Notes under the pieces: generated by a model | Told to the model about the DNA's origin: nothing | The model's database searches: none | The model's input: only the letters and a program-made list of their open reading frames with translations | Program-made: the position numbers and the translations under genes | Shown: positions 8,218 to 17,253 of the stretch, piece after piece | Layout: every line of letters starts with the position of its first letter | How positions within the stretch are numbered: position 1 is the first letter of the stretch | Assembly (NCBI GenBank): GCA_025060635.1 | Contig: JANXBN010000004.1 | Location: forward strand, 62,001 to 126,000 | Source: Candidatus Kryptonium sp. | GTDB taxonomy: Bacteria > Bacteroidota > Ignavibacteria > Kryptoniales > Kryptoniaceae | Direction: 5' to 3' | Length of the DNA stretch: 64,000 nucleotides

Positions 8218-9141
8218 ATGAAAGATGAAGTTTTGATTGGAAAGGTCATCAGCGCTCACGGGGCTATATTTAATGTTCAGGTTGATAATAAGATTATTCA
8301 ATGTAAATTGAGGGGTAAGCTTAGGCTTCAGGATAAAGTGAGCACGAGTCCAGTTGTGGCTGGAGACAATGTTAAAATTAGAGTTCTTGAAGATGGGTCT
8401 GGTGTGATTGAGGAAGTTTTTGAAAGGTTTAATAAACTTTATAGGCGAGCTGTTGGTAAAAAAGAACTTGAGCATGTTATAGTAGCAAATATAGATCAAG
8501 CGATAGTTGTAACTTCTTTTAATATGCCTCATGTTCCTTGGGGATTTGTGGACAGATTACTTATTGCGAGCGAGAGAAACAACATAAAACCGATAATTTG
8601 CATTAACAAGATTGACTTGATAGAAAGGTGGAAAGAGGTTAACGACTTTATCAGAGTTTATAATAAAAAAGCTGGTTATGAGATTATAAAAACAAGCGCT
8701 GAAACTGGCGAAGGACTTGACATTTTAAAGCAAATACTTAAAGATAAAACAAGCGTTTTTGTAGGTCAATCTGGTGTTGGGAAATCTGCTTTAATAAATG
8801 CGATTGAGCCTGGTTTAAATGTGCGAACCACAGAGGTAAGCGAAAAAACTGGCAAAGGGCGACATACGACATCGCACACGGAACTTCATCCTCTTTCATT
8901 TGGCGGATTTATAGCGGATACTCCTGGTATGAAGGAATTTGGGCTTGCTGGAATAGAAAAACCTGAACTTGGATTTTATTTTCCAGAGTTTAGAAAGTTC
9001 ATTGAGATGTGTAAGTTTTCTAATTGCACGCATACTCACGAGCCCGATTGCGCCGTTAAAGATGCGGTGCACTCAGGGAAGATTGATAAGCGTAGATATA
9101 TGAGTTATGTGAACATATTGAACTCGCTTGAGGAGGATTAA
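8218..9141 (+). CDS. rsgA: Ribosome small-subunit GTPase RsgA
   Basis: A 307-residue circularly permuted GTPase that helps late maturation of the 30S subunit. Order seen: an N-terminal OB-fold (about 1-70), then G motifs in permuted order (NKIDL near residue 138, GQSGVGKSAL near 182, DTPG near 238), and a C-terminal zinc-binding knuckle CKFSNCTHTHEPDC near 262-275. The length fits the family. The 269 bases upstream hold only the divergent start of the gene at 7948 and no clear promoter that I can name. Confidence 0.95.
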   Translation: MKDEVLIGKVISAHGAIFNVQVDNKIIQCKLRGKLRLQDKVSTSPVVAGDNVKIRVLEDGSGVIEEVFERFNKLYRRAVGKKELEHVIVANIDQAIVVTSFNMPHVPWGFVDRLLIASERNNIKPIICINKIDLIERWKEVNDFIRVYNKKAGYEIIKTSAETGEGLDILKQILKDKTSVFVGQSGVGKSALINAIEPGLNVRTTEVSEKTGKGRHTTSHTELHPLSFGGFIADTPGMKEFGLAGIEKPELGFYFPEFRKFIEMCKFSNCTHTHEPDCAVKDAVHSGKIDKRRYMSYVNILNSLEED

Positions 9142-9210
9142 TTTTTTGCAATAAATGCGTTTTTTGAGTAATTTTTTGAAGAGTAGAAATTTTATATCAA
9201 CGAGTTTAAA

Positions 9211-11589
9211 ATGACCTCGCAAACTAGAAACATTGACTACAGAAAAAGGAAAGATAAAAATTTTTTCTCACGGTATAGAATAGGTTTCGCCGTTTTAATC
9301 TTCAGTTTAGGCTTTTTTCTTATTTTGAGTATTTTATCCTATACCCCCAAAGATCAGGCAAATCTCGTCTCAATCTCTGAAATAGGCAAAATCTTAACAG
9401 GGGATGAGCAGGTAAGACAAAAGCTTGAAAGAACACATAATTGGCTTGGATTCATCGGAGCAAAAGTTTCTTTCTTCGTGATAAATTATACCTTTGGCTA
9501 TGCTTCAATTCTTATGGGATTAATTTTAATTTTTTGGGGGATCTTTTTGTTTTTTGACAAGGATAAAAAAGATCTTGTGAGATGGACATTCTACATTTTA
9601 ATTTTTTCGTTTCTTTTGTCGGTGTTTCTTGGAAATTTAAAGCTGATTTTTGGAACGGATGCATTCAGAAGCGAAATCTGTGGTATGGTTGGTCTTTATG
9701 TCTCCGATATTTTGATAAAACTTTTTGGTGAACTTGGAAGCATATTTATAACTCTCGTTTCTTTTTTAATTTTCATTGGTCTTGTTGTGGAAATTAACTA
9801 CTACAGTATTGCGGTGAACATTGGGGACAAGATCTCAACATTTTGGGAGAGATTAAGATTTGAAAAAAGAAAAGAAAAGTTTAAAAAACCATCTGAGCTG
9901 AAATTACAAAAACTTGAACAAAAGCAAGTTCAAAAACCCACCGAAGTCGTGATCTTACAGCCCGAGCCGAAAGATGTAAGATTAAAAGAGGAGATAACTG
10001 AAAGAAAACCTGAAAGAGTTGAAGTAAAAAGCGAAGATGCGAAAGAACAGTTTTCAGATTTAGATAAGGAACCAAGAAGAAAACATCACACTAAGAAGCT
10101 TGATTTCAAACTTCCGCCAATTGAATTGCTTGATCCAGAAGATGGCGAATCTGTAGCAGACGAGGAAGAACTTAATACAAATGCTGAACTTTTGAGAAAT
10201 AAACTCGCAAATTTTGATATTGAAATTGAAAAGATAAGTATAACCCCTGGTCCAGTTGTAACTCTTTATGAGATCGTCCCAGCAGCTGATGTAAAGGTAA
10301 GGGAAATCGTTTCACTTGCAGATGATATAGCGCTTGCACTTGCAGCTCGTGGAATAAGAGTAATAGCTCCGATGCCTGGTAAAGGAACAGTTGGAATTGA
10401 AATCCCAAATCGTAAACCCGCAATTGTTAGAATAAGAGGTGTTATAGATTCACCCGAATTTAAAAATTTCAACGGTATTCTCCCAATAGCAATGGGAAAA
10501 ACCATATCTGGAGAGATTTATTGCGATGATCTTGCGAGAATGCCACATCTTTTAATAGGTGGAGCAACTGGTTCAGGTAAAAGCGTCGGAATAAACACTA
10601 TTATTGTTAGCTTGCTTTATAAACTTCTTCCATCCGAGGTGAAGTTTGTAATCATTGACCCTAAAAAAGTAGAGCTCATAAATTACCGCAAGCTTGTAAA
10701 TCATTATCTCGCTGTTTGCCCAGATGTTGATGAGGAAGTAATAACTACGCCTGAGAACGCGGTCCTCGTTTTAAAAAGTTTAGTTCTTGAGATGAACGAA
10801 AGATATGATAAATTTTCAAAAGCTGGTGTTAGGAACATTCAAGATTATAACGAGCGAGTAAAACAAGGGAAGATAAAAAGCACAGAGGAAGTTCAACATT
10901 ATGAATTACCATATATTGTTGTCATAATTGACGAGCTTGCTGATTTGATGCTCGTTGCATCAACTGATGTGGAAGAACCAATAACTCGGCTTGCTCAACT
11001 TGCGCGAGGCGTTGGTATACATCTCGTAATTGCAACGCAAAGACCTTCCGTTGATGTTATAACAGGATTGATCAAAGCAAATTTCCCGACCAGAATTGCT
11101 TATCAAGTTGCGTCAAAAGTTGATTCAAGAACCATTCTTGACATGAACGGAGCTGAACAATTGATCGGAAGCGGAGATATGCTTTATCTACCAGCTGGAG
11201 CAACTAAACCGATAAGAATTCAAAACGCTTTCGTTTCAATTGAAGAGGTTGAAAGGATCGTTGAATACATAGCTTCTCAACCTGGATATGACGAACCTTA
11301 TAAACTACCATCGGTGTTAGAAAGGCAAAGGGTTCAGATTAGTGGTGGTGATGAATTTGACGATCTATTTGATGAGGCTGCAAAGATTGTCGTAAGATAT
11401 AAACAAGCATCAACTTCACTATTGCAAAGAAAATTGAAGATAGGTTATGCGAGAGCAGCACGCATCGTTGATCAACTTGAAAGAGAAGGAATCGTAGGTC
11501 CGCCGATGGAAGGAAACAAAGCAAGAGAGGTGTTGATTGAGAGTGAACTTGAACTTGAAGAAATTTTAAAACAAATAAGAAACAGGTAA
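9211..11589 (+). CDS. ftsK: DNA translocase FtsK/SpoIIIE
   Basis: A 792-residue protein with four membrane segments in the first 200 residues, a charged linker (about 215-300), the translocase motor with Walker A GGATGSGKS near residues 450-458 and Walker B VVIIDELADLM near 575, and a C-terminal gamma winged-helix domain (KQASTSLLQRKLKIGYARAARI near 730) that reads KOPS-type polar DNA sequences. It pumps chromosome ends apart at the division septum. It is followed after 4 bases by lolA. The FtsK-lolA order is common in this bacterial group. Confidence 0.95.
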   Translation: MTSQTRNIDYRKRKDKNFFSRYRIGFAVLIFSLGFFLILSILSYTPKDQANLVSISEIGKILTGDEQVRQKLERTHNWLGFIGAKVSFFVINYTFGYASILMGLILIFWGIFLFFDKDKKDLVRWTFYILIFSFLLSVFLGNLKLIFGTDAFRSEICGMVGLYVSDILIKLFGELGSIFITLVSFLIFIGLVVEINYYSIAVNIGDKISTFWERLRFEKRKEKFKKPSELKLQKLEQKQVQKPTEVVILQPEPKDVRLKEEITERKPERVEVKSEDAKEQFSDLDKEPRRKHHTKKLDFKLPPIELLDPEDGESVADEEELNTNAELLRNKLANFDIEIEKISITPGPVVTLYEIVPAADVKVREIVSLADDIALALAARGIRVIAPMPGKGTVGIEIPNRKPAIVRIRGVIDSPEFKNFNGILPIAMGKTISGEIYCDDLARMPHLLIGGATGSGKSVGINTIIVSLLYKLLPSEVKFVIIDPKKVELINYRKLVNHYLAVCPDVDEEVITTPENAVLVLKSLVLEMNERYDKFSKAGVRNIQDYNERVKQGKIKSTEEVQHYELPYIVVIIDELADLMLVASTDVEEPITRLAQLARGVGIHLVIATQRPSVDVITGLIKANFPTRIAYQVASKVDSRTILDMNGAEQLIGSGDMLYLPAGATKPIRIQNAFVSIEEVERIVEYIASQPGYDEPYKLPSVLERQRVQISGGDEFDDLFDEAAKIVVRYKQASTSLLQRKLKIGYARAARIVDQLEREGIVGPPMEGNKAREVLIESELELEEILKQIRNR

Positions 11590-11593
11590 AACT

Positions 11594-12226
11594 ATGAAAC
11601 TTTACTTCAAAGGTTTTCTGTTCTTGATTTCGCTATACAGTCTTGTGTTCGCACAATCCGGGAAGGAAATTGTAGAACAATTGAAGAAAAAATACGCAAC
11701 GATAGATGATGCTGTCGTGAGATTTGAACAATCTTTGAAATATGGAATGTCAAAGTTTGAGCAAACTTTTTCTGGGACATTTTATTTTAAAAAGAAAAAT
11801 AAATATCGGATAGAAACTGAACAACAAACGCTTGTGACCGATGGAAGTACAAGTTGGCTTTATTCAAAAATCAATAAACAAGTCATCATTGACAAATACA
11901 AAGAAGATAAAAACGCATTATCTCCTGAGAAATTTCTACTTTCAATTTCAGACGAATACATTCCTGTAATTCTGAAATCTGAAAAGATGAACGATAAAAA
12001 AGTGATCGTCCTTAAATTAACTCCTAAAAACGACGATTCAGTGATTGAATCAGCCAAGGTGTGGGTCGTTGAAGGAGAGTTGAACATAGTAAAAGTTGAG
12101 ATAACAGATATAAACGGAACCGTTACAACATATAATGTCAAGAGTGTGAAGATAAATTCTGGGCTTGATGATAGCTTGTTTAAGTTTTCCGTCCCGCCGG
12201 ATGTTAGAGTTGTTGACTTAAGATAA
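11594..12226 (+). CDS. lolA: LolA-type outer-membrane lipoprotein carrier
   Basis: A 210-residue protein with a signal peptide (1-20, ending VFAQ) and the LolA fold: an early VVRFEQSLKYG strand, FSGTFYFKKKNKYRIET, a DGSTSWLYSKINKQVI segment, and late VEITDINGTVTTYNV. LolA carries lipoproteins across the periplasm from LolCDE to the outer membrane, which fits the lipoproteins elsewhere in the window. It starts 4 bases after ftsK and is very likely translated from the same message. Confidence 0.88.
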   Translation: MKLYFKGFLFLISLYSLVFAQSGKEIVEQLKKKYATIDDAVVRFEQSLKYGMSKFEQTFSGTFYFKKKNKYRIETEQQTLVTDGSTSWLYSKINKQVIIDKYKEDKNALSPEKFLLSISDEYIPVILKSEKMNDKKVIVLKLTPKNDDSVIESAKVWVVEGELNIVKVEITDINGTVTTYNVKSVKINSGLDDSLFKFSVPPDVRVVDLR

Positions 12227-12244
12227 AACAAAATTTAGAACCTG

Positions 12245-13243
12245 ATGATCAATCTCAAGAATTTGTTCAGGTTTGTTTTCGGGATAGGCGTTGCGGCGGT
12301 TTTTTTATATTTCGCCTTCAAAGGAATTGATTGGATAGCGTTTCTAAATGTTTTTAAAAATGTGAATTACATTTACATTTTTCTGACATTCCTTGTTCTT
12401 TTATTTTCTCACTTTTGCAGAGCCTTGAGATGGAAGTATCTTTTAGTGCCTGTTAAATCAAATACGTCTTTCTTTCATTTTTTTGAAGCAACGATGATCG
12501 GATATTTTGCCAACAATATATTTCCGCGAGCTGGGGAAGTAGTTAAAGCTTATACATTGAGCAAGGATGAGAAGATTTCAAAAGCCTCCGGTCTTGCAAG
12601 TGTTTTACTTGAACGCATCCTTGATATAATTTTTTCACTTTTCTTTTTTGGTGTTGCGATGTTGTGGAATAAAAAGATTTTTGAAAAACATTATCCGTGG
12701 CTTGGGCAGGTTGCTTTGGTGAGCACTTTAATTACGGGTTTTGTTATTGTTTTGATTGTTTTTCTATTGATATGGCGTAATAAACTTATTGCTCTGCTAA
12801 GTAAGCTTGCGGGCATGTTCAGCAAGAAACTTGAGGAGAAAATTAAAAAAACTTTTGGATCTTTCATTTTGGGATTTGAGGCATTGATGCATAAGGGAGT
12901 TTACGGGAAAGTTATTTTATTAAGTTTTTTAATTTATCTTTCCTATATTTTTGCAGCTTACATTCCGCTTTTTGCTTTTAAGATTGAAAGGGAAAAAATA
13001 GGTTTCTTCACAGCACTTGTAATTTTTGTCGTTTCAACAGTTGGCTTTATCCTTCCAACGCCAGGTGGGGTGGGAAGTTATCATTCATTTATAACTGGAG
13101 CACTTGTTGGGCTTTATGGAATTAAACATGAGATAGCATTAGGGTATGCAGTTTTAACTCATGGGGTTGGATATTTGACAAACGGACTGCTTGGATTTTA
13201 CTTTGCGATGAGGAAACAGATTAAACTTGCCCTACAAGATTAA
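12245..13243 (+). CDS. YbhN/UPF0104-type flippase-like integral membrane protein
   Basis: A 332-residue protein with about eight membrane helices. It has the lysylphosphatidylglycerol-synthase-like membrane domain pattern: HFCRALRWKYLL, YFANNIFPRAGEVVKAY, SVLLERILDI, and a C-terminal LPTPGGVGSYHSF. Family members are lipid-related flippase-like proteins. No catalytic aminoacyl-transfer domain is attached, so it is not a full MprF. It follows lolA by 18 bases, consistent with an envelope role, but the substrate is unknown. Confidence 0.85.
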   Translation: MINLKNLFRFVFGIGVAAVFLYFAFKGIDWIAFLNVFKNVNYIYIFLTFLVLLFSHFCRALRWKYLLVPVKSNTSFFHFFEATMIGYFANNIFPRAGEVVKAYTLSKDEKISKASGLASVLLERILDIIFSLFFFGVAMLWNKKIFEKHYPWLGQVALVSTLITGFVIVLIVFLLIWRNKLIALLSKLAGMFSKKLEEKIKKTFGSFILGFEALMHKGVYGKVILLSFLIYLSYIFAAYIPLFAFKIEREKIGFFTALVIFVVSTVGFILPTPGGVGSYHSFITGALVGLYGIKHEIALGYAVLTHGVGYLTNGLLGFYFAMRKQIKLALQD

Positions 13244-13247
13244 ATTG

Positions 13248-13321
13248 CGGAGCCGACGGGGCTCGAACCCGCAACTTCCAGCGTGACAGGCTGGCGTGCT
13301 AACCTATTGCACCACGGCTCC
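13248..13321 (-). tRNA. tRNA-Asp (GTC)
   Basis: The minus strand folds as a complete cloverleaf. A 7-base-pair acceptor stem (GGAGCCG with CGGCTCC), a D arm containing AGGTTAG, a 5-base-pair anticodon stem around the loop CTGTCAC (anticodon GTC), and a T arm with TTCGAGC. The discriminator base is G, as expected for aspartate. CCA is not encoded, so a CCA-adding enzyme is required. It lies 4 bases beyond the plus-strand gene ending at 13243, on the opposite strand. Confidence 0.97.
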
Positions 13322-13623
13322 TCTTAAAACCGAAATAAATATAATCAACCGATCTAAAAAATGCAAATTTTGAATAAAAGCACAATAAAAGGGAAGTTAT
13401 CTCAAAATCTTTTGCGAAAAGTTTTTCAGATTATTTATTCACCAGGATCAAAAACCTTGTTCATACTATTTCTGATGCCAATCTTGAGTTAACAGGCATT
13501 GACTTTATTCTTAACATTTCTTGTAGGAATTTCAAAATATGGAGAATTTGGGGTTTGAAAACCGCATTTTTCGTTTTTGACTTTTGTTGTGATGTTTATT
13601 AACTTTTCAAAAAAGTAGATTTC
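13322..13623. other. Intergenic region without a gene
   Basis: This 302-base stretch between tRNA-Asp and the sugar dehydrogenase is AT-rich. Besides the candidate tRNA promoter at 13338-13366 I see no open frame with a ribosome binding site, no strong hairpin and no repeat. Confidence 0.6.
13338..13366 (-). promoter_or_regulatory. Candidate sigma-70-type promoter for tRNA-Asp
   Basis: On the minus strand a TTGCAT box (13361-13366) and a TATATT box (13338-13343) are separated by exactly 17 bases. Initiation about 7 bases further on would give a leader of roughly 10 bases before the tRNA 5' end at 13321. The spacing and position are good, but the -35 box is weak in its second half. Confidence 0.45.
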
Positions 13624-14763
13624 ATGATGTCAGCAAAATTTTTTATCTACTGCGCCGGTTTAATTTTATTCATCTCGTGTTTTCAAATCGTGGGGCAAAA
13701 ACCACAGGAAGTTGAAGATATATATCTACCAGATGGTGATAATGTTAGCGTAAGCGTCTGGATTGATAATCTTGAAATTCCATGGTCTCTTGTTTTTCTT
13801 CCAGATGGTAGAGCTCTTGTAAGTGAAAGACCAGGTAGAATACGGCTTATTGAAAATGGGAAACTTGTTCCTGAACCGTATATGATTATTGATGTAAGGC
13901 ATTCTGGCGAAGGTGGATTGATGGGGCTTGCGGTTCATCCAGATTTTCCTAAAAAGCCGTATATCTACGCGATGTATACTTACGAAAATAAAGATGGAAA
14001 AGTTTTCAATAGGGTTATAAGGATAAGAGACAACGGAAAAAAGGGAGTTTTTGATAAAATTATAATTGATAGCATACTTGGTGCAAGATTTCACAATGGG
14101 GGAAGGATAAAATTCGGACCTGACAAAATGCTTTATATAACAACGGGGGAGATTTTCAAAGGTGAACTTGCGCAAGATTTAAATTCACTTAATGGCAAGA
14201 TTTTAAGATTGACACCAGATGGAGAAATTCCTAAGGACAATCCATTTCCAAATTCTCCGATTTATTCATATGGACACAGAAATCCACAGGGTTTAGCGTG
14301 GCATCCGGAAACAGGAGATCTTTTTGAATCTGAACATGGACCATCGGGAGAGTTTGGTCGTTTCGGACATGACGAGATTAATTTAATAGTTAAGGGCGGA
14401 AATTACGGTTGGCCTAAAATAATCGGCGCTGCAGGTGAAAAAAATTACATTGATCCCATCGTTGTCTGGAAAGATGCAACTCCGCCAGCTGGAATGACTT
14501 TCTATAAAGGTGATTTATTCGTCGCAACTTTAAGAAGCGAAGCGTTGATAAGAATTAAACTTCAAAAGTCAGGTATGTCATATAAGGTTATACGAATTGA
14601 AAGATGGTTTGCTTTTGATAGAAGAAAAGGAAAATTCGGGAGATTGAGGGATGTCGTAGAAGGTCCAGATGGAAATCTTTACATTTTGACAAGCAATAGA
14701 GATGGTCGTGGAAACCCACAACCAGGCGACGATAAAATCTACAAAATCGTTTTTAAAAAATAA
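13624..14763 (+). CDS. PQQ-type aldose sugar dehydrogenase (GSDH/YliI family)
   Basis: A 379-residue exported protein. After a hydrophobic N terminus with a possible weak lipobox (FISC near residue 20), the six-bladed propeller of soluble glucose/sorbosone dehydrogenases is visible: LEIPWSLVFLPDGRALVSERPG, GEGGLMGLAVHPDF, FHNGGRIKFGPDKMLYITTGE, GHRNPQGLAWHP, HGPSGEFGRFGHDE and GGNYGWP. Relatives oxidise aldose sugars in the periplasm with PQQ as cofactor. No PQQ biosynthesis gene is in the window, so the cofactor source is not shown. A second ATG at 13627 is an equally possible start. Stands alone, convergent with the phosphatase gene at 14792. Confidence 0.88.
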   Translation: MMSAKFFIYCAGLILFISCFQIVGQKPQEVEDIYLPDGDNVSVSVWIDNLEIPWSLVFLPDGRALVSERPGRIRLIENGKLVPEPYMIIDVRHSGEGGLMGLAVHPDFPKKPYIYAMYTYENKDGKVFNRVIRIRDNGKKGVFDKIIIDSILGARFHNGGRIKFGPDKMLYITTGEIFKGELAQDLNSLNGKILRLTPDGEIPKDNPFPNSPIYSYGHRNPQGLAWHPETGDLFESEHGPSGEFGRFGHDEINLIVKGGNYGWPKIIGAAGEKNYIDPIVVWKDATPPAGMTFYKGDLFVATLRSEALIRIKLQKSGMSYKVIRIERWFAFDRRKGKFGRLRDVVEGPDGNLYILTSNRDGRGNPQPGDDKIYKIVFKK

Positions 14764-14791
14764 TCTGGTTTAAGGCCATTTAAATTTTATC

Positions 14792-16426
14792 TTACTTGAA
14801 CTTTACAACAACCATTGTCATATCGTCCGGTTGTTCCATTCTCTGTGCGTAAGCATTGATGAATTTATTGATCTCGTTCCCGATTTTATTAGCCGTTGAT
14901 TTTTGATGTGCTTTAACTAATTTAACTATTTCATCAATTCCAATTTCGGTTCCAAACTTATTCGTTATCTCAACGATCCCATCGGTGTAAAGAAAAATTA
15001 TATCTCTTGGTTTAACTTTAACCTTTTCTGATTTGTATTTGCTTTCAAACACACCGAGGACGGTTCCTCCCTCATCAAGAAATTTTATTTTACCATCGCT
15101 TAACAGAAATGGAGGGTTATGTCCAGCGTTCACATACTCAAGTGTGTAATTTCTTAAATTAATTTTGCATATGAAAAGCGTTATAAATTCATCCGCAGGT
15201 GTGTTCTGGATGGCAACCTTATTGAGCAGATTGACAATTTTTCTAACATCATTAGTGAAGATTAAAATGCTTTTTAGCGAAGCTTGAAGGTTAGACATCA
15301 GAAGTGCGGAGGACAAACCTTTACCGCACACATCTGCGATCACGATTATAAATTCATCTCTATTTATTTTAATTACATCGTAATAATCACCGCCAACGAT
15401 CTTTGAGGGAATTGTTAAGGCATATATTTCAACTCTCTTGTCTTTTGGAATCTCAGATGGAAGGAGTTTTTTCTGTATCTCACAAGCAAGTTTGATATCA
15501 TATTCAAAATTTAACATTCTGAGGTTTTCAACTGCGTTTATAAAAGAGGTGAAAAACGATTTTATTAAATCTATTTTTTCGGCTTCAAAGTTCTTGTGAT
15601 TTTTTGAGCCGAGCAACAATACATAATTTCTTGTTGAGTCCCCCGGGCTTTTAGCTATGGCGAGGCGAAAATTTGGGTGTTTCATCAAAACGCTGGAACT
15701 TTCCAAACGCAAGATTTTTTTGATAAGTTCAAGTTTAAAAGATTTGTTTTCGGGAAAAGAGAAAATCTTCATCGTTTCATTCTCAATTCTTGCGACAATA
15801 ACATTGTCAACCTTAAAATGCCCGATTAGAATAAGCGCAAAAGAAGTAAAGATTTCTTCTTCGCTCTTTTTTAAGAAGATGCTTTGTATAAACTCATTGA
15901 GCGTGGTCAAGTTAAATATACTTTTTCGTAGCTCAATAAGCGAAAAAATGTTCTTAAGTGAAATTGCTGTTAAGTTTAAAACGAAATTTATGTAGTCAAT
16001 CTCCGACTTTGTGAAATTTTTCCTTTTGGTTTTGATAAAAATTAAACCAAAAATTTGCTCGTTTTGCCTTTTTTGAACTTGAGCCAATCTGACTGGAAAA
16101 ATGTAATTAAATCCATTGCTTTTGACAAAGCTTTTCAATTTGTGATTAAAATTTTCAATTGTAGCGGTTTTTAATTTCGTTAAGTTCAGCGGCACCGATG
16201 AACAGCTCAAATTAAGTTGATTTACGACTTTAACCCCACTTGAATAAACAAGTTTAAATTTAGCAGTGGATGATAAAATAAAACCCGCAACTTTGTTGAT
16301 TTTTAGCTTACCCATAAGGGAAAGGATTGAAACTTTTAGTATCTCCTCAGGATCGCTTAAATCGCTAAGCGTTTTTCCAAGGTTGAAAACAGAGTCAAGT
16401 GTGAAGACGGCTTCCGTTTTTTTCAT
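14792..16426 (-). CDS. GAF-SpoIIE-type PP2C serine phosphatase
   Basis: A 544-residue cytoplasmic protein. The N-terminal 300 residues look like one or two GAF-type sensor domains, and the C-terminal part (about 320-544) is a SpoIIE/RsbU-type PP2C phosphatase. Metal-binding motifs are intact: KIVGGDYYDV, IIVIADVCGKGLSSALLM, FLYTDGIVEI and QPDDMTMVVVKF. Such phosphatases dephosphorylate STAS-domain antagonists in partner-switching. Its start overlaps the kinase gene upstream by 32 bases, so it is the last gene of the module. The signal sensed by the GAF part is unknown. Confidence 0.88.
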   Translation of the reverse strand: MKKTEAVFTLDSVFNLGKTLSDLSDPEEILKVSILSLMGKLKINKVAGFILSSTAKFKLVYSSGVKVVNQLNLSCSSVPLNLTKLKTATIENFNHKLKSFVKSNGFNYIFPVRLAQVQKRQNEQIFGLIFIKTKRKNFTKSEIDYINFVLNLTAISLKNIFSLIELRKSIFNLTTLNEFIQSIFLKKSEEEIFTSFALILIGHFKVDNVIVARIENETMKIFSFPENKSFKLELIKKILRLESSSVLMKHPNFRLAIAKSPGDSTRNYVLLLGSKNHKNFEAEKIDLIKSFFTSFINAVENLRMLNFEYDIKLACEIQKKLLPSEIPKDKRVEIYALTIPSKIVGGDYYDVIKINRDEFIIVIADVCGKGLSSALLMSNLQASLKSILIFTNDVRKIVNLLNKVAIQNTPADEFITLFICKINLRNYTLEYVNAGHNPPFLLSDGKIKFLDEGGTVLGVFESKYKSEKVKVKPRDIIFLYTDGIVEITNKFGTEIGIDEIVKLVKAHQKSTANKIGNEINKFINAYAQRMEQPDDMTMVVVKFK

Positions 16427-16865
16427 CTTTTTGCCTTAAATGCTTTGTTAAGATGACCACATTTTTACCTTGCTTTCGTGTGTAAATCACTTCATCCATA
16501 AATTGATAGATTATGAACATTCCAAGTTTCCCTTTCTTAACTTTGCCGGTCTTTTTATATTTTTGAATTGGATGCTCAATTTTTATTTTTTGAGGATCAA
16601 ATGGGAGGCCATCATATGAGACAACGATGATAAATTTATTGCCACGAGATTTGATCTCAACTTTAATTTTTCCGTTTGGTTTATTTTGATATGAATGCTT
16701 AATTGAATTTGTGCACACTTCGTCAACCGCGAGGATTATTTTTTCTGCTTCAATTTCGGTAAACCCAAACTCCCTTGCTCTTTCTCGCACAAACTCTCGG
16801 ACGAGCTTGAGATTTTTCAGATCGCTTGTGATAATTAGTTTTCTATTTTTTGCCTTTTTTGACAT
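16395..16865 (-). CDS. RsbW/SpoIIAB-type serine kinase (HATPase_c_2)
   Basis: A small GHKL-fold kinase of 156 residues. The N box IILAVDEVCTNSIKHSY, G1 box YDGLPFDP and G2 region KGKLGMFIIYQFMDEV are all present. Family members phosphorylate a STAS antagonist and bind an output partner, classically a sigma factor. I prefer the ATG at 16865 to a TTG at 16886, because AAAGGGC lies at suitable spacing before it. It overlaps the end of the STAS gene by 23 bases, which suggests translational coupling of kinase and substrate. Confidence 0.87.
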   Translation of the reverse strand: MSKKAKNRKLIITSDLKNLKLVREFVRERAREFGFTEIEAEKIILAVDEVCTNSIKHSYQNKPNGKIKVEIKSRGNKFIIVVSYDGLPFDPQKIKIEHPIQKYKKTGKVKKGKLGMFIIYQFMDEVIYTRKQGKNVVILTKHLRQKDEKNGSRLHT

Positions 16866-17241
16866 TTTTGCCCTTTGCTTTTTCAAAAGATTTTACCGCT
16901 TCATTTTCATCATTCAAGACATCAAAGATATGTTTAAAGCCGAGAAGTTCAAAGATCTCATCTATTTTCTCCGGAAGACAGCAAAATTTTATATCTCCGC
17001 CATTTCTTCTGACTTCGTCTACGAAAGCCATGAAAACCCCGAAACCAGCACTGCTTATGTAGGATAAATTTTTCATATTTACGATGATTTTATAGTTCCC
17101 GCTTTCAACGATTTCTTTCATTTTCTCTTCAAATTCAAGGGAAGTGTAAGCGTCAAGATAACCTTTCATTTTCAGAATAATAAACGAATCCTTGTGGTTG
17201 ATTTTTACCTCAAAATTTTTCTCTTTGGTTTTTTTAACCAT
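16843..17241 (-). CDS. STAS-domain anti-anti-sigma-type antagonist
   Basis: A 132-residue STAS protein of the SpoIIAA/RsbV type. The signature LSYISSAGFGVF (residues 59-70) places S64 at the position that RsbW-type kinases phosphorylate. The aspartate normally preceding it is serine, as is usual in Bacteroidota relatives. The C terminus is lysine-rich. It lies between phosphatase and kinase genes in one minus-strand operon, so it is the probable substrate of both. Confidence 0.88.
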   Translation of the reverse strand: MVKKTKEKNFEVKINHKDSFIILKMKGYLDAYTSLEFEEKMKEIVESGNYKIIVNMKNLSYISSAGFGVFMAFVDEVRRNGGDIKFCCLPEKIDEIFELLGFKHIFDVLNDENEAVKSFEKAKGKNVKKGKK

Positions 17242-17253
17242 CTTTTTTCTCCG

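Noticed and set aside
13726-14175. Long antisense open frames inside real genes, such as this one and 362-802
   Set aside because: They lie opposite clearly recognisable proteins and have low-complexity, non-protein-like sequence.
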